Positions 32,031-43,072 of a stretch of 64,000 nucleotides of DNA are shown here, piece by piece. A model generated the notes under the pieces. That model was not told the origin of the DNA and did no database searches. It saw only the letters and a program-made list of their open reading frames with translations. The position numbers were made by a program, and so were the translations under genes. The DNA comes from Ophioderma brevispina (Eukaryota > Echinodermata > Ophiuroidea > Amphilepidida > Ophiodermatidae): positions 62,001-126,000 of the forward strand of contig JAMKCH010051542.1 of assembly GCA_023653785.1 (NCBI GenBank). The letters are read 5' to 3'. Each line of letters starts with the position of its first letter. Within the stretch, counting starts at the first letter, position 1.

Positions 32031-32485
32031 CAATCAATTGACCTATAGACGGACCACGAATATTTTCTCAGTCAATATACTCAGATCAGTTCATTTTTCC
32101 CTTTCAAAGTCAACCATTCTATCAGAAAAACCGTGACGTGCAATAATCATTTTGAATAATCAGTCGACGGGGCGACCCCGATAACGTCGGCAAATTTCAC
32201 TCCGGATACATTTTCAGGACTAATTTCCTCCATCGAGTGATCTTTGACGGTATACCGCGTTGTTTCCTGCCGTACATCCTCTTCATCGTAAGTAGACGCG
32301 ACACTTAGCTTTGTGTCGTGGTTTTTTTAAAGAGTTACTTTCTAAATGATTGCTTTCTGCATAATTTTTATAAGAATGGATTTCATTTTCATAACAAAAT
32401 TATTTATCTTGTTTTTGTTTGCTAAATAAATGGTTTTACACGTAACAGATTTTCCCATTCAATTGCGTTGTCAAAGAATCCTCTT

Positions 32486-32491
<6 letters not shown>

Positions 32492-32519
<28 letters not shown>
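32492..32519. repeat. (CT)n microsatellite
   Basis: An uninterrupted CT dinucleotide run of about 14 repeats. Confidence 0.97.
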
Positions 32520-32521
<2 letters not shown>

Positions 32522-34254
32522 CTCCACTCACTCTTGAGTCTATAGTCTGCGACTGCGAGATCCGTCTCAAACATATCGTTTTCACGATTTGACTAACTAA
32601 AGTAATTAGTCAATTTTCTTTCTCGATTTTCCAAATTTTCTAAATTTCAAATTGCGCATATTTTAATATATTGAATGGTACCCCAGATGTTCGTTATTGA
32701 AACAGAAAATCTCTCATGACACGGAGGCTATTAATTATTTTGTTTGAAATTAAAGAATTACACCTTTCAAGAAATGTACGCAGGCCCACTTTCTTCAAAA
32801 CAAGGATGTTTTTTTTTTTGCAATCCGTTTTGTAGCAATAGACTCTAGTCTGAGTGAATTAGGTGCGGTGATTTCCCGTTTTTACGTCCAATATACATAG
32901 ATGGCGCCAGCCATTCAAACGAATTAACCGAATCACAGTCTGCCAGACAACTTTTCTTTCATGAGTTTTGTTGATCTTCGTTTCGTTTTTCAAAAATATG
33001 ATGAAATATGCGGTCTAAGTTAATTGAACGCATAGTAGAAGCTCAAGGTTTATTAATTTGTGAAAGAGGATAGGTTTTTCGTGAGAAAAAATGGCTCGAT
33101 CTAACACCTGAAATCATTTCAACTGCATGGGCAGTAACAATGGCTCTGCACGTCTAGATAAAAAGAAATCGACAGTGCTTTGTCCTCTGCATCATGTGCG
33201 CATACCAGGCAGCGTAATGAATATTTTTTTAAAACAGCGCTATTATTTGCTGGAGTCAATGTGGTATGATGTACATCCAATATTCAGTTAGGAAATTGAG
33301 ATGACATTTTATTCATTTTCAAGAAAAAGTGCAACTTTTAGACTTGACATACCCCACAGTATTGAAAGGTATGTACAGAAATCAGTTCCCCGATATATAT
33401 ATAAACCAAAAGTCCTTATCCGAACATCTTTTTGCCTTTGATGCGATGGCCTAATTTTTTGTGTCCACTCTAATTAGGAAATAGCGGCGACCCTCAAAAG
33501 TTTCGAAAATGCCAGTCTAACCAAAAGCCAACTGAACAAGACACAACACGAACCTTTAAATTGATTTTTTTCGGGTAAGTTCAACTTGTTATTAGCCAAC
33601 CTCAATATGAACTAATCAATTTGTTTGCGTGTTGAGATTCTCACCATTGTGAATATTTACCGTAATCGGCTGCGTGAAGTTTCGATCACAGTACATTCGG
33701 GAAATCAATTGCCTTGTGAGCTCTTGTGCCGTCGATATTTCAATTCAAAGCTCACACCTATACGGGTGTGAATGTAGGGTTTAGGGACATGCTCCCTCTT
33801 TGACTTTATGTGGACCGAGTGCATGCACAACTTTATTACACTGCCCTACAATGATATTCTCATAATAGTATAGTAGACCTATATATTTGTTTTCATTTAG
33901 AAGTGGCTTTTGGCCCGACAAGTAGCATTAGTGGCTATTTCACCCGAAATGGTTAGGATCGGTTTTAGGATTAAATGTATTTATTTTAAGGCTTATAGGG
34001 TTGTCGGCTAAGCACTGAAATAAGAGCCGCATGGCCGCATATGCTAGCAATGTGGAAATTAGATGACGCCATCCTCTGCTACTATTCGCCATCGAAGTGG
34101 TTACATAACTCCCTGGTTACTGGATCACGCACCTTTGTTTTGGAATGTTTTGCAGGCCGTAGACTTTGTATAGTGATCATTTCGATCGTGGTGCAGGACT
34201 CAAAAGCGTGATCCAGTTGACATAGTAACGACCGGATTACACGTAACACTTCGC

Positions 34255-34790
34255 TAGCGAATAGAAGGGCGGCAACCATTCTCAGCAATTCCCGACTAAT
34301 ATCTTGGCTCACCATGATGTCCAAGTTCATGGAACGGCTGATCTATGAAGCATCTTATGAAGGTACGTGGCAACACATCGACAGACATGACAGACATTAA
34401 AATTTGGCTTTAGGGCTGGTAATTCCATATCTGATATCTTGGCGTAGGTAGGCGAATGCCTATTCCATCAATGATAGGCCTATGAGAACGAAAGAATGCC
34501 CGAAGTTTTAATGTCAGCAAATCATTTGACAGAGTGTGGCATCCAGACCCCCGGTCCAGACCTATACTGGCTAAGTTTTCTGTCATCGGCTTAGGTTTGA
34601 CGGGTAAGCTAGGGGACTGGCTGCAGGACTATAGGAAGGCGGCCGGCAAGAAGCAAATAAATACAGGTGTTTCTCAGGGGTCCATCCTCGGGCCTCTCTT
34701 GTTCAAAGTTTATCGGCGACATCACACATATAGGCCTTTACATCCTTATCACGTCCTGGCCTGATGCGAGCGATTATCAAGTTTCGGAAC
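34255..34790 (+). pseudogene. LINE reverse transcriptase fragment, motifs A and B
   Basis: The plus strand reads NSRLISWLTMMSKFMERLI (equivalent to NYRPISLLxxxSKxxERLI), then FGFRAGNSISDILA in a second frame, then FNVSKSFDRVWHPDPRSRPI (motif A, SKAFDRVWH type), LTGKLGDWLQDY and INTGVSQGSILGPLLFKVY (motif B). Motif C and the C-terminus are missing. It is the same general type as the minus-strand element at 26369-27560, with which it shares VWHPGLLAK-like and GVPQGSILGPLL blocks. Frameshifts show it is dead. Confidence 0.85.
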
Positions 34791-35371
34791 GGTCAAGTCG
34801 AGCCCACCGTTCAAGGCCAGCATAATCCCTTGTAAAAATGAGCCGAAAGAGAAGCATTATACTGTCCTTGAAAGAAGCCAGGGACGCCGCCGTCCCGAAC
34901 CCAAAATACTCCCTCATTAGGCCAAGGAGTGACAATTACGGGAATGGTGTATAGTGCTTTTTTCAGATCATTTTGAGCAACAAAGTTGTACACTTTTTCA
35001 AAAAAAAACTATACCATAGATTATGCACGAACTCAATATTCGCTGATTTATTAGCTGCGAAAGTTAGTACGTAAAACGTGACGATTCTGGATTAAGTTTT
35101 TCCCTTGAAAATAAAAACTGTCAGCAAGCCATACCACAGATAGAAAAAAATGATTGATGAACTAAACCCGTTTTGTCATCGTGTAACACCTTCATTTAAT
35201 TATTTCATGCAACGATATTCGATAGAATAATTAGAAACACGAAACGAAAGGGAAATCCACGAGGCTTTCGGGCTAAGCGATTGAAGCAAACTCTGTATGG
35301 TTTTAAATTGGGAAGATATATTTTATTTTTTTATCGAGCTTATTTTCGCAATCCAGTTGTTATATATAAAT
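34791..35371. other. No gene recognised
   Basis: AT-rich sequence between the LINE fragment and the next short element. No repeats or coding frames were identified. Confidence 0.4.
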
Positions 35372-35732
35372 TTAAAGGTCCATGGCCCGATCGTTAATAG
35401 CTCGTCCCCAGGAAAACACGATTTTACCGGAAGTGGTCGATATTTTGAGATTCAGAAGAAAAGCTAATATGTTTTCCCATTTACATGTGAAATTTCCCTT
35501 TAGGGCTTAAGGATGTTTGGTTTAGAAGTTATGAGCAAAAATGTACGTCCATTTTTGGTCGTCCAATATTATTTTACACATTACTTCTATGGGGCTCACA
35601 AATCACTTTTCTAGCTCTCACATCAAACGGATTGAAATATCGGCGAGAAACTTTACAGATGGGATTTTTGGGTGAAGGCCTTTCTATCAAGATGAAACAC
35701 TTTATATACATAAATCGGACCATCCCCCTTTA
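35372..35732. mobile_element. TTAA-bounded MITE (GGTCCATGGCCCGAT family)
   Basis: Starts TTAAAGGTCCATGGCCCGAT and ends AAATCGGACCATCCCCCTTT followed by AA, with inverted termini of about 18 bp. Its right-hand TTAA is also the left-hand TTAA of the next element. Only one copy of this family was found in the window. Confidence 0.7.
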
Positions 35733-35924
35733 AAGGAGAAAATCATGTTTATCCGCACTGTCTGAAAGTCATGCCTTTGGAGCTGGAGGAAAACAATATT
35801 TTTAATTCCATATTATTATTATTATAAGCTTATGTGTGGGTTAGGGGGAAATTCGCTATTCTTATTCACTAATTAATATGTTAGGGGGATACCTGATATG
35901 TGAAATCTCTCGTTGCACCGTTAA
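35729..35924. mobile_element. Partial element of the GTGCAACGAGAG family, sharing a TTAA
   Basis: The right end reads TCTCGTTGCACCGTTAA, the reverse complement of the left end of the family at 14515 and 23719. The left part begins TTAAAGGAGAAAATCATG directly on the TTAA of the preceding element. It is shorter than the other copies (196 versus about 348 bases), so it is deleted internally or belongs to a subfamily. Confidence 0.5.
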
Positions 35925-37518
35925 AGCGAGATCATAAACTTTATACACGCTTTAGCCATTGAACACTGAAGCAGATAATATCACATACCCAGATGGTACT
36001 AACCAAATAGTTACCTGCATCTTCGTCGCCCATGCTTTATATTTGAAATAATACAGCACACTAAAATCATTTCGTAATCTTGTGACATTTATTTGTGTGT
36101 TTATTTAACACTTATTTTTCGACACACTCTAGAATATTTCAAACATTCTCTGACTATATTGTAGGAGTGCATAAAAAGGTTATGCAGCTAGCTAATCACA
36201 TATGCTTCATCGTTCGTAAATACATGCATTAAGTTATAATTAATATGCCATGCTTTGCTTGTGAATATTACAAAACACCGTAAATATAATACCATCAGAA
36301 AATTTGGCCTTTCCTTGTTTTTGAAAGGCACGTCCAGAGCAGCCTTTATGCCGAGCCGTCTTTTCCTCCTCGCACAATGCTATCTACGGTAGATAACACA
36401 CTATCAACTGAGATACTCGGCCACATCAAAGTTGCACTTGATATATTGCCTAAGTATACATTAAAGTCATTCCGGCACTTGGTAATAGCGCAAAATTAGG
36501 TCGGGTAGAAAGCAAGGGAGACTTGGTTTGTGGATATCGAAAAAATATGAAATAAAATATTTTGTTGGGTATTAATTAGGGACAATTGGTTATTAAACCG
36601 ATTTCACTAGAAATGCATCAGGTACATGCGTATACAGCCTACGTGATTACATGTAGCTGTTTACAATAAAAGCTTACAAATACCTGTGATCGTGGGAATA
36701 ATATATTTTGTTATGTTCAAATGATTGATGGTACATTTTAATCATATCTAGCGGCACTGAAGCTTCAGTTATACAACTGTTCACGAAGATCGTATCAAAA
36801 AAATAAAAGAACTTATTACCGATCCCACGGCCTCACGTACACTGTCCGAAATTTTTAAAAACTCTTTGAGTCCAATGCCCCCAAAATAGTTTTATCTCTT
36901 TTCAGTCAAGGGTCAGTAACATCTTTGATTTATTGTTCGCGTTTCTATATTCTATGACTTATCTCCCACTGGTCTCAGCGGACTTCTTAAATTCTAAAAC
37001 CTCGTGCTGTTATTTCCTTCGCGAACATTTCAATAAGTTAAATCTGTGTCAAAAAGAGTCTTCATTTGGCACTTGTATCTGTTTGTTTGTCTGTATGCGT
37101 GGTGCATGAATTGACCGCTTTTCGCATCCCTCAAATGTAAATCAGACCATTGAAAGTGAACTTTATTGGCTACCTATTTTAATCAAATTAGTTGCAAAAT
37201 GTCACTTGTCGACTGAAAGTATAGTGAATCGTTTACTTTCTTATTAAACAATCGGTTTATTCTGAACAATTTTGCAAGACAACGAGAGGTCGTCATTTCT
37301 TAAGGCACATGTTAATTTTGGTAAGGTTTTTGTACAGATTACCGGTAAAATTTGGCTTATGAAATGTCAGTGTCTTGATGTATGGATGGCAGAATATGTG
37401 TGTGTCTGTCATTTGGTCTACAAAAAACCCAAAGTTACAAAGTTATATTAAAAATGTGACCGTGTTGTATATTTTAAAATCGGATTAGACAACGAGAGAT
37501 AATAATATACAATAGCCA

Positions 37519-37787
37519 TTTAAAGGTCCCAGGAAATGCAAATAGAATTGGTGTAGTTTGTGTCAAGTCTTCAAGGAGGGACCAGAAAGCATCATATGGG
37601 TTGGTGTGATATCATTTGTGGTACCATTGATTTTTCAGAGAGTAATAGAAAATTCCAGGTGACTGGTGTGAATCTATTCATGACACTGACTGAAAATCAA
37701 TAGTTTCACTAATGATGTCACTGGTAGTGTATTTTTTTCTGGCCCTGTTTTATTGGAATGGAATGTCCCATTTCCTGGTACCTTTAA
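37519..37787. mobile_element. TTAA-bounded MITE (GGTCCCAGGAAATG family), in copy A
   Basis: Termini are TTAAAGGTCCCAGGAAATG and CATTTCCTGGTACCTTTAA. It abuts the next element through a shared TTAA at 37784-37787. The corresponding copy in duplication B is 50944-51236. Confidence 0.75.
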
Positions 37788-38137
37788 AGGGGTATTTCGT
37801 GATCCGCAGCCGCTTCTCTTCGACTTAACTGAAATAAAAGTTCAAATTTTGTATCATCTGAATCGTTAGCCTTAGGATATAGCGTGTGTGTGTGTGTCTA
37901 TAATCTTACAAATTCGATCGTCTCTGCAAGAAATTCACAATTGTATGTATTATCTGTGTATAAACGGACAGAAATTAGAGCACAGTGATCTATGGAACAT
38001 TGTGGCATTTGCTCACACCAAAGCGCAAGACCGGGATCAAATAAAATTTGGTGAATAAGTTCTTCGCAAGGATATCTAGCACGTCTAGTGAACCATAAAT
38101 AAATACAGAAGGTGCTAGCCATAAAATGCACCCCTAA
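37784..38137 (-). mobile_element. TTAA-bounded MITE, CATTTCGTGAT family, in copy A
   Basis: Starts TTAAAGGGGTATTTCGTGAT and ends with GTGCTAGCCATAAAATGCAC then CCCTAA, in the opposite orientation to the copy at 23056-23401. It contains a GTGTGTGTGT run. It shares its left TTAA with the element before it. Confidence 0.8.
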
Positions 38138-38359
38138 AGGAATAATATTATTAGGCCATGCATCTCAGTTTAAACACACAAAACGCCTTATTTTTTCTCT
38201 GCCAATATAGTGCAAAGATTAGAAAGACAAGAATTAGTCACACATAAGCTCTCAACGGCTTATAAAAGTTTATTTTGGAAATATAGTGAAAATTGACTTG
38301 CATGTAGTTTTGTAGTAATTTTGACATTTTTGTGCGGCATATTTACACTTAATACATTC

Positions 38360-38615
38360 ATTTCCCCTTCTGAAAAGACAATTTTATTATTCATGAACAT
38401 AATATATATATCAAAGAAACTCCTCGATTGTTTTATTGTTTAAAAAAATAAGAGATATACCATTCACAGTTGAGACTGACAATAATTTCATTCATTTATA
38501 CATTCATTTCCTGCTGAACATTACAATGTTATTATTACATACCATAATTATATATCAAAGAAACTCTAGATTGTTGTATTGTTTAAAAAAATAAGAGATA
38601 TACCAGTCACAGGTT
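38360..38615. repeat. Tandem repeat of about 145 bp in copy A
   Basis: Blocks ATTCATTTCCTGCTGAA, ATCAAAGAAACTC and AATAAGAGATATACCA recur twice, with the second unit complete and the first partial. Duplication B has a slightly longer version at 51755-52065. Confidence 0.75.
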
Positions 38616-39059
38616 TGAGACTGAACAATAATTTGTCACGAGCAAGTGAAAGAGCAAGAAAATATCTATCTCTGCTTGCCGAAATCTTCAGAACGTGTCC
38701 AGATTTGCCAAGATTGTTCAATCGTGCCAAACCTGGTATGCCTACTGTCTTTTTTTCGAACCTCAATACTGTTATCAAGCGTTGCAATATCGACTGGACA
38801 CAATTCGAGGAATCAATAATCAAATACACCCTTAAGGCTACCGAGTGCATCAACCATACCAATAGTTGGACATGAAAAATTGTGTGACTTGTAAATGTTG
38901 CCACAAATTAAAATCTTCTATTTGAGATCGACAATGCTCCCCATACATAGTTTGGCTGCCCCGAGGAACTTAGAAAGGTCCTTACGCCTCAATAAAAGGC
39001 TAAAGATAGACGACGTAACGTTAGTTTTGAAAATACATGTAAATCCTTAAACCAAATTC

Positions 39060-40300
39060 AAAGCCCAAGCGCATTCCATTCGAGAGCACAGCTGAGTTTA
39101 AGCCCAAGTGAAACACAAATAAAATAAAAAGCAGACACAAGAGGATGCCAGTCAAGCGACCGAGCTCAAAACTACGCCAATTCAGCCATGTACGAAGTCA
39201 TTGGAATCCACAGCCACACCGTATCCACAGCCAAAGACAAAGCTAAAGCCGCAGCCTAAGCCTACGCCACGGCAACACGTGCCACAGGCAAAGCACCCCA
39301 AAGTCGAAGCCAACCACGGCCATAATCAAAGCTGAAGGCGAAACAAATGCCAAAGCCAATGCCAAAAGTAATCGAAAATACACTGAAGCAAAATCAAAAA
39401 CATAACACAATAAGGTATCACAAGTAGAAGGAAAAGCAAGGTCAAAAGGGAAAACCAAAGCCAAAGAAAAAGCCCAGCCCCAGGCCAAAGCAAAAAGTCC
39501 CACCCCTAAACCACATCCTTAGCCAAAGCCAAAGAAAAGGCTAAATCCCCAGCCGAAGCCAAAGCCACAGTCTGAGCAAATTCGGAGTCGAAACCGAAGC
39601 CACAGCCACAGCTAATGCTAAGTACAAAGCCGAGGTCAAAGCTATAGCTGTTAACCAAAGCCACGGCCAAAGCCACAGCCAAAACAAAAGCCAAAACAAA
39701 AACTCAAGCCCAGGCAAAGTCAAAGCACAAGCCAAAGCCAAAGCCGAAAGCAACACCAAAGCCACCGGCAAAGCCAAAACCAAAGAAAAGGACAAAACCA
39801 CAACCGAAGCCGATACCAGAGCTACAGCCAAATCCAAAGTCAAAGCCAAAGCCATATAGTCAAAGCCAAGGCCAAAGAAAAGACTAAGCCACGCACGGCT
39901 AAAGCTAAAGCCAAAGCCAACCCACCCACAGCCTAAGACAAAGCCAGCGAAAAGGCCAAAGCCACACCCAAAGCCAAAACCACAACCTAAGTCAAAGCGA
40001 AGCCACAGACACAGGCACACAGCTAATCCAAAGTCAAAGCTATTGGCTATTAATCAATGCCAGGGCCAAGGCCATCGCCAAAGCTAAAGCTAAGCCAAAA
40101 CCAACGCCAAAACCAGAGCTCAAGCCAAAAGTTAAAATCAAGTTAAAAGCAAAGCCAAAGGCAACACCAACGTCAAAGCCAAAACCAAGCGGAAAAGGCC
40201 AAAGCCACAACCGAAGCCGAAACCAAAGCCACAGCCAAAGCTAAAACTAACACGAAAACCAAAACCAAAACCAAACCAAAAGCAAAACCAAAAAATCCAT
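39060..40300. repeat. AAAGCC hexamer satellite, block A
   Basis: Imperfect (AAAGCC)n, often in a 12-base register with CACAGCC, fills about 1.2 kb. Antisense frames through it give long runs of Leu, Ala, Phe and Gly (up to 159 codons), which follow from the repeat and are not genes. Non-repeat anchors such as GACCGAGCTCAAAACTACGC mark its homology with block B. Confidence 0.9.
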
Positions 40301-40305
40301 ATTAC

Positions 40306-40525
40306 ATAACGCTTGCCCATTATCTAATCATGGGTGAAATAGCTAAGCTCAAATCAAAACCCTTCATATAGAAAACCACAATATTGTATAAAAAATTCGG
40401 ATCCGGAAATTAGTTTATAACGAAAAAATCCGATTCCTCTTAAACTTCCTAAGTGAGCATTAAGTGACTATCTTTAGTTCCAGTTTACTATTTCCAATTA
40501 ATACCTCAAACAATGCTATCAAAAG
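40306..40525 (+). repeat. Dispersed repeat (AATAGCTAAGCTCAAAT family), partial
   Basis: Blocks GCTTGCCCAT, AAATAGCTAAGCTCAAATCA, CCCTTCATATAGAAAA and TTAGTTCCAGTTTACTATTT also occur at 57553-57830 and, more diverged, within 42757-43072 and 63480-63850. The left TTAA end present at 57553 is missing here. Confidence 0.7.
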
Positions 40526-40764
40526 TTAATATCTAGCATTCTACGAGTGATTTCTTTGAGTGCGATATTCATTTCAATAATAGACTTGAGTTGTGAGGTG
40601 AAATAAGAACAATGATAAGGGGCGTTTGGAGGCAGTGGCTTACGCAAGGGAGTCGGGGTCCAGTCACCTTGAATACGTCTAAGCACTTTCCATTTCATCA
40701 GTATCAATGTTTTCTTTTGTTCAACTTTCCAAAATTATAGTTACGAAAGTGGTCGGAGACCGTA

Positions 40765-41238
40765 GTTAAACCTATGAATATTCATCATCACCGTTATTTT
40801 TTCCGAAGGTGGTCTCTGCACTGTTAAAAAAATGTCCGTAAATTACGGAAATTTTTCTGGCAGCAGAATTTCCAGACATTTTTAAGGGTAAATTTACAGA
40901 AATTTCTTTCTGTCAATTAAAGGAACTTTGACATAATTTTATCAGAAATTTGTCTCATATTACGGAAAAAATGTGTATTTTAAATAATTTTCCGTAATTT
41001 TAAATTAACGGAATTTTTTTTAAAAAAAAAAAATCCGGAAAATTTGCTGCAGGAAATTTTTGAAATATGTCCGTAAATTAACAGTTTTTATGTTTTTTTT
41101 TTTTTTATTGTTAATTGTTTTTCTCAACAGATTTTCCGTAAATTTACGAAATCTTTTTTCCCTTAATTTAACGGAAATTTTTAACAGTGTGGACACTTCC
41201 GGAGAAAAATAACGTTCTGAATGAATATTCATAGTTAA
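40765..41238. mobile_element. Foldback element with outer and inner inverted repeats
   Basis: The outer arms (TATGAATATTCAT, CGTTATTTTT, CCGAAGG/CCGGAAG) at 40765-40810 and 41195-41238 are mutual reverse complements. Just inside, CACTGTTAAAAA at 40819 and TTTTTAACAGTG ending at 41189 form the termini of an inner 371-base element rich in TCCGTAAATTTACGG-like palindromes. The inner element may have landed at the centre of the outer hairpin, or both may be one element. No clean target duplication was found. Confidence 0.65.
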
Positions 41239-41324
41239 AACAAAAAGGCAATTGATCAAAGGAAAATTCTAGAAACCCCTCGGCCTCAGGTGGTACAAAT
41301 GAAAGAAATATACAATAGTGAAAG

Positions 41325-41745
41325 AACTCAATATAAAAGCTAATTGTGAACACAGATTGCCATCTACTTGTTAGCTTATCTGTCGATTACGATTCAGCCA
41401 AAGTAGTGATTGTAAGTTATGCAAATTTCTTCTTCATTATTTTAAAGGGACAATCGAAACATTTTGCTCCTTCATTGTTGAAATAAACAACGATGAAAGA
41501 ACAGGTGACTCAATACAAAAGCTTATTGTGGTTGTCGGATTACCATCTGCTGCTTAGATAATACAAGTATATCGATAACGAATCAGCCAAGATAGTAATT
41601 CAAAGTCATGGATATTTTCAGGTCACTCAATACAAAAGCTTATTGTGATTGTCGGATTACCATCTTCTGTTTAGCTAATACATGTATATCGTCAACGAAT
41701 CAGCCAAGCTAGTGATTCAAAGTCATGGAAATCTTCAAAAAGACA
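41325..41745. repeat. Tandem/dispersed repeat of about 117 bp, three units
   Basis: Units contain ACTCAATACAAAAGCTTATT, GGATTACCATCTTCTG, AACGAATCAGCCAAG and ATTCAAAGTCATGGA. The second and third units are adjacent (41508-41740); the first (41325 onward) is more diverged and separated by about 70 bases. Confidence 0.8.
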
Positions 41746-42428
41746 ATTTAAACATGTTGCTTTTACTTTAAAATGGTAACAATTGAACAATTGCTACCCA
41801 TAACGCCAGATCACTGAATCCGGGATTTAAAAATAACAATGAGGGAGAAGCGTATGCAAAAGAGAAAGGAATTTCTGCCTTTGTTTTCTTTATACGCAAT
41901 CGAGTGCTAGTGATAGCCGTAAGACATAGCCTATTTAAGAATTGCCTAAAATAGGATATCTTCTTAGCTAAAACTTCTTAAGCACTAACCTGCGGTCACC
42001 ATTCGGTAGTCACCTCGAATAACTCTGTATCAAGATCTTTAATTCGTGGTGTCAGAATCCGGGGTCAGATATACGTGTAAAAAGGTTATTTGAACTGTAC
42101 CTACTTAAATATCCAAACCTGCCTACTAAATAACCATTACACACGGCTTAACCAGTCAATAGGATAATCTTCTCAACAGATGGGGCCATTTCTAAATCAG
42201 ATCAGGCTTTCCTCAACAATAAGATTATCTCTCTGGAAGAGTAAACCTATTATCGACTATAGACGTTGGTGTTAGATTCCTGCACAAGTGAACATAACAG
42301 CACAATTGGTGTTTTTAATTAAGAAAAATCTAACGCTGCTTCAAGATATTAAAAAAAAACTAAATATACACTCTCAATTTTACTCAATAATTATATAAGA
42401 TCTATATTCGTTCTTGTCACGACGTATA

Positions 42429-42622
42429 TGTAAGATAAAGAATTCAAAACACACCGTTATGAAAAATAATGGAGTTTTGATAAGGTCTGGTTTGCCTGTT
42501 AGACTCCGACCTAGCGGCTCGCCTAAAGGCTCGCCGCTAGTCGGAGTCTAACAGGCTCACCAGACCTTATCAAAACACCATTATTTTTAATAACGGTGTG
42601 CTTCTCATCCTTTATCTATTAC
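42429..42622. other. Strong GC-bearing hairpin, arms of about 69 bp
   Basis: Left arm 42450-42518 and right arm 42533-42600 are reverse complements with four mismatches and one indel, enclosing a 14-base loop (TCGCCTAAAGGCTC). Key blocks are CACACCGTTAT, TTTTGATAAGGTCTGG, CCTGTTAGACTCCGAC and CTAGCGGC. Weaker pairing (GATAAAG/CTTTATC) extends it to 42429-42622. It lies at the right edge of the segment missing from 63234-64000. Confidence 0.85.
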
Positions 42623-42756
42623 ATAAAAAGCCGGTGGAGGCTCGGTATAGGCTCAGTCATCGATTCTAAACTTAGAGGCACAGTTGTTCTCGTTTGAAAA
42701 GAGATATTTTGCCCATGTCGCTCATGTCGCAAATACAGCCTGTGAATGGATGTGCT

Positions 42757-43072
42757 TACTCAGAGATTTCCCGAGGAGAGCGCCCTCAATTTTCAAACAA
42801 ATCATCTGGGTTTTTTTTTTACATGTTTGAAATGGCTAAGCTCAAATCGAAGCCCTTCATATAGAAAATAAACTTTGCGGAATGTTTGTTGTATACAGTA
42901 TCCTATGGCACTGTTCCATACATAAACGTTTATTACATGAAAACGAAATTTCCGATTCGTCCCAAACTTTGGAAATTGAGCATCTCTTAGGGTGACTATT
43001 TTTAGTTCCAGTTGACTATTTTCAATTATTACAAAAATATATATTCAAAATCTTTGAGTCAGCCTTTAATTG
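42757..43072 (+). mobile_element. Element with ACTCAGAGATT...AATCTTTGAGTCAGCC ends
   Basis: The left end is GCTTACTCAGAGATTTCC and the right end AAATCTTTGAGTCAGCCTTT followed by AATTG. The copy starting at 57553 shows the intact left terminus TTAAAGGCTGACTCAGAG. A further copy is at about 63500-63850. The ends again show a TTAAAGG/CCTTTAA boundary. Confidence 0.65.

Larger units (their letters stand above)
30721..34254. other. Gene not established; relatively CpG-rich, few transposons
   Basis: CpG dinucleotides are noticeably more frequent at about 30960-32310 than in the flanks. A plus-strand acceptor-like tract ending TTTTAG at 31510-31516 is followed by an open stretch of about 40 codons (KQDIRTYRTAVKVAVNKVLC...). 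A GTAAGT donor-like word occurs near 32288. These could be 5' exons of an unseen gene, but no frame or homology supports it. Near-duplicate CGAGTTTC/GAAACTCG and GGGGAATAAGAGC words lie at 30955-31030. Confidence 0.3.
35926..40300 (+). repeat. Segmental duplication, copy A
   Basis: This interval and 49343-54515 are direct copies with the same order of blocks: GCGAGATCATAAACTTTATA, CTGCATCTTCGTCGCCCATG, GGCACGTCCAGAGCAGCC-like block, CGTGGTGCATGAATTGACCG, two TTAA elements, a tandem repeat, GGCTGCCCCGAGGAACTTAG and an AAAGCC satellite. They differ by many small indels and substitutions. The left junction is sharp: copy A is preceded by a TTAA element end and copy B by a truncated hAT-like end. 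No protein-coding gene is recognised in it. Confidence 0.9.

Noticed and set aside
38579..38875. 98-codon frame in duplication A
   Set aside because: The matching region of duplication B (52055-52312) is not open in the same frame, so there is no sign of selection on protein.
39541..40020. 159-codon antisense reading frame, the longest in the window
   Set aside because: It lies wholly in the AAAGCC satellite; its Leu/Ala/Phe/Gly composition follows from the repeat and the frame is not conserved in the second block.
39060..40300. Telomeric or subtelomeric repeat
   Set aside because: AAAGCC is not a known telomere unit such as CCCTAA, the array is imperfect, and it is embedded in a duplicated interstitial block.
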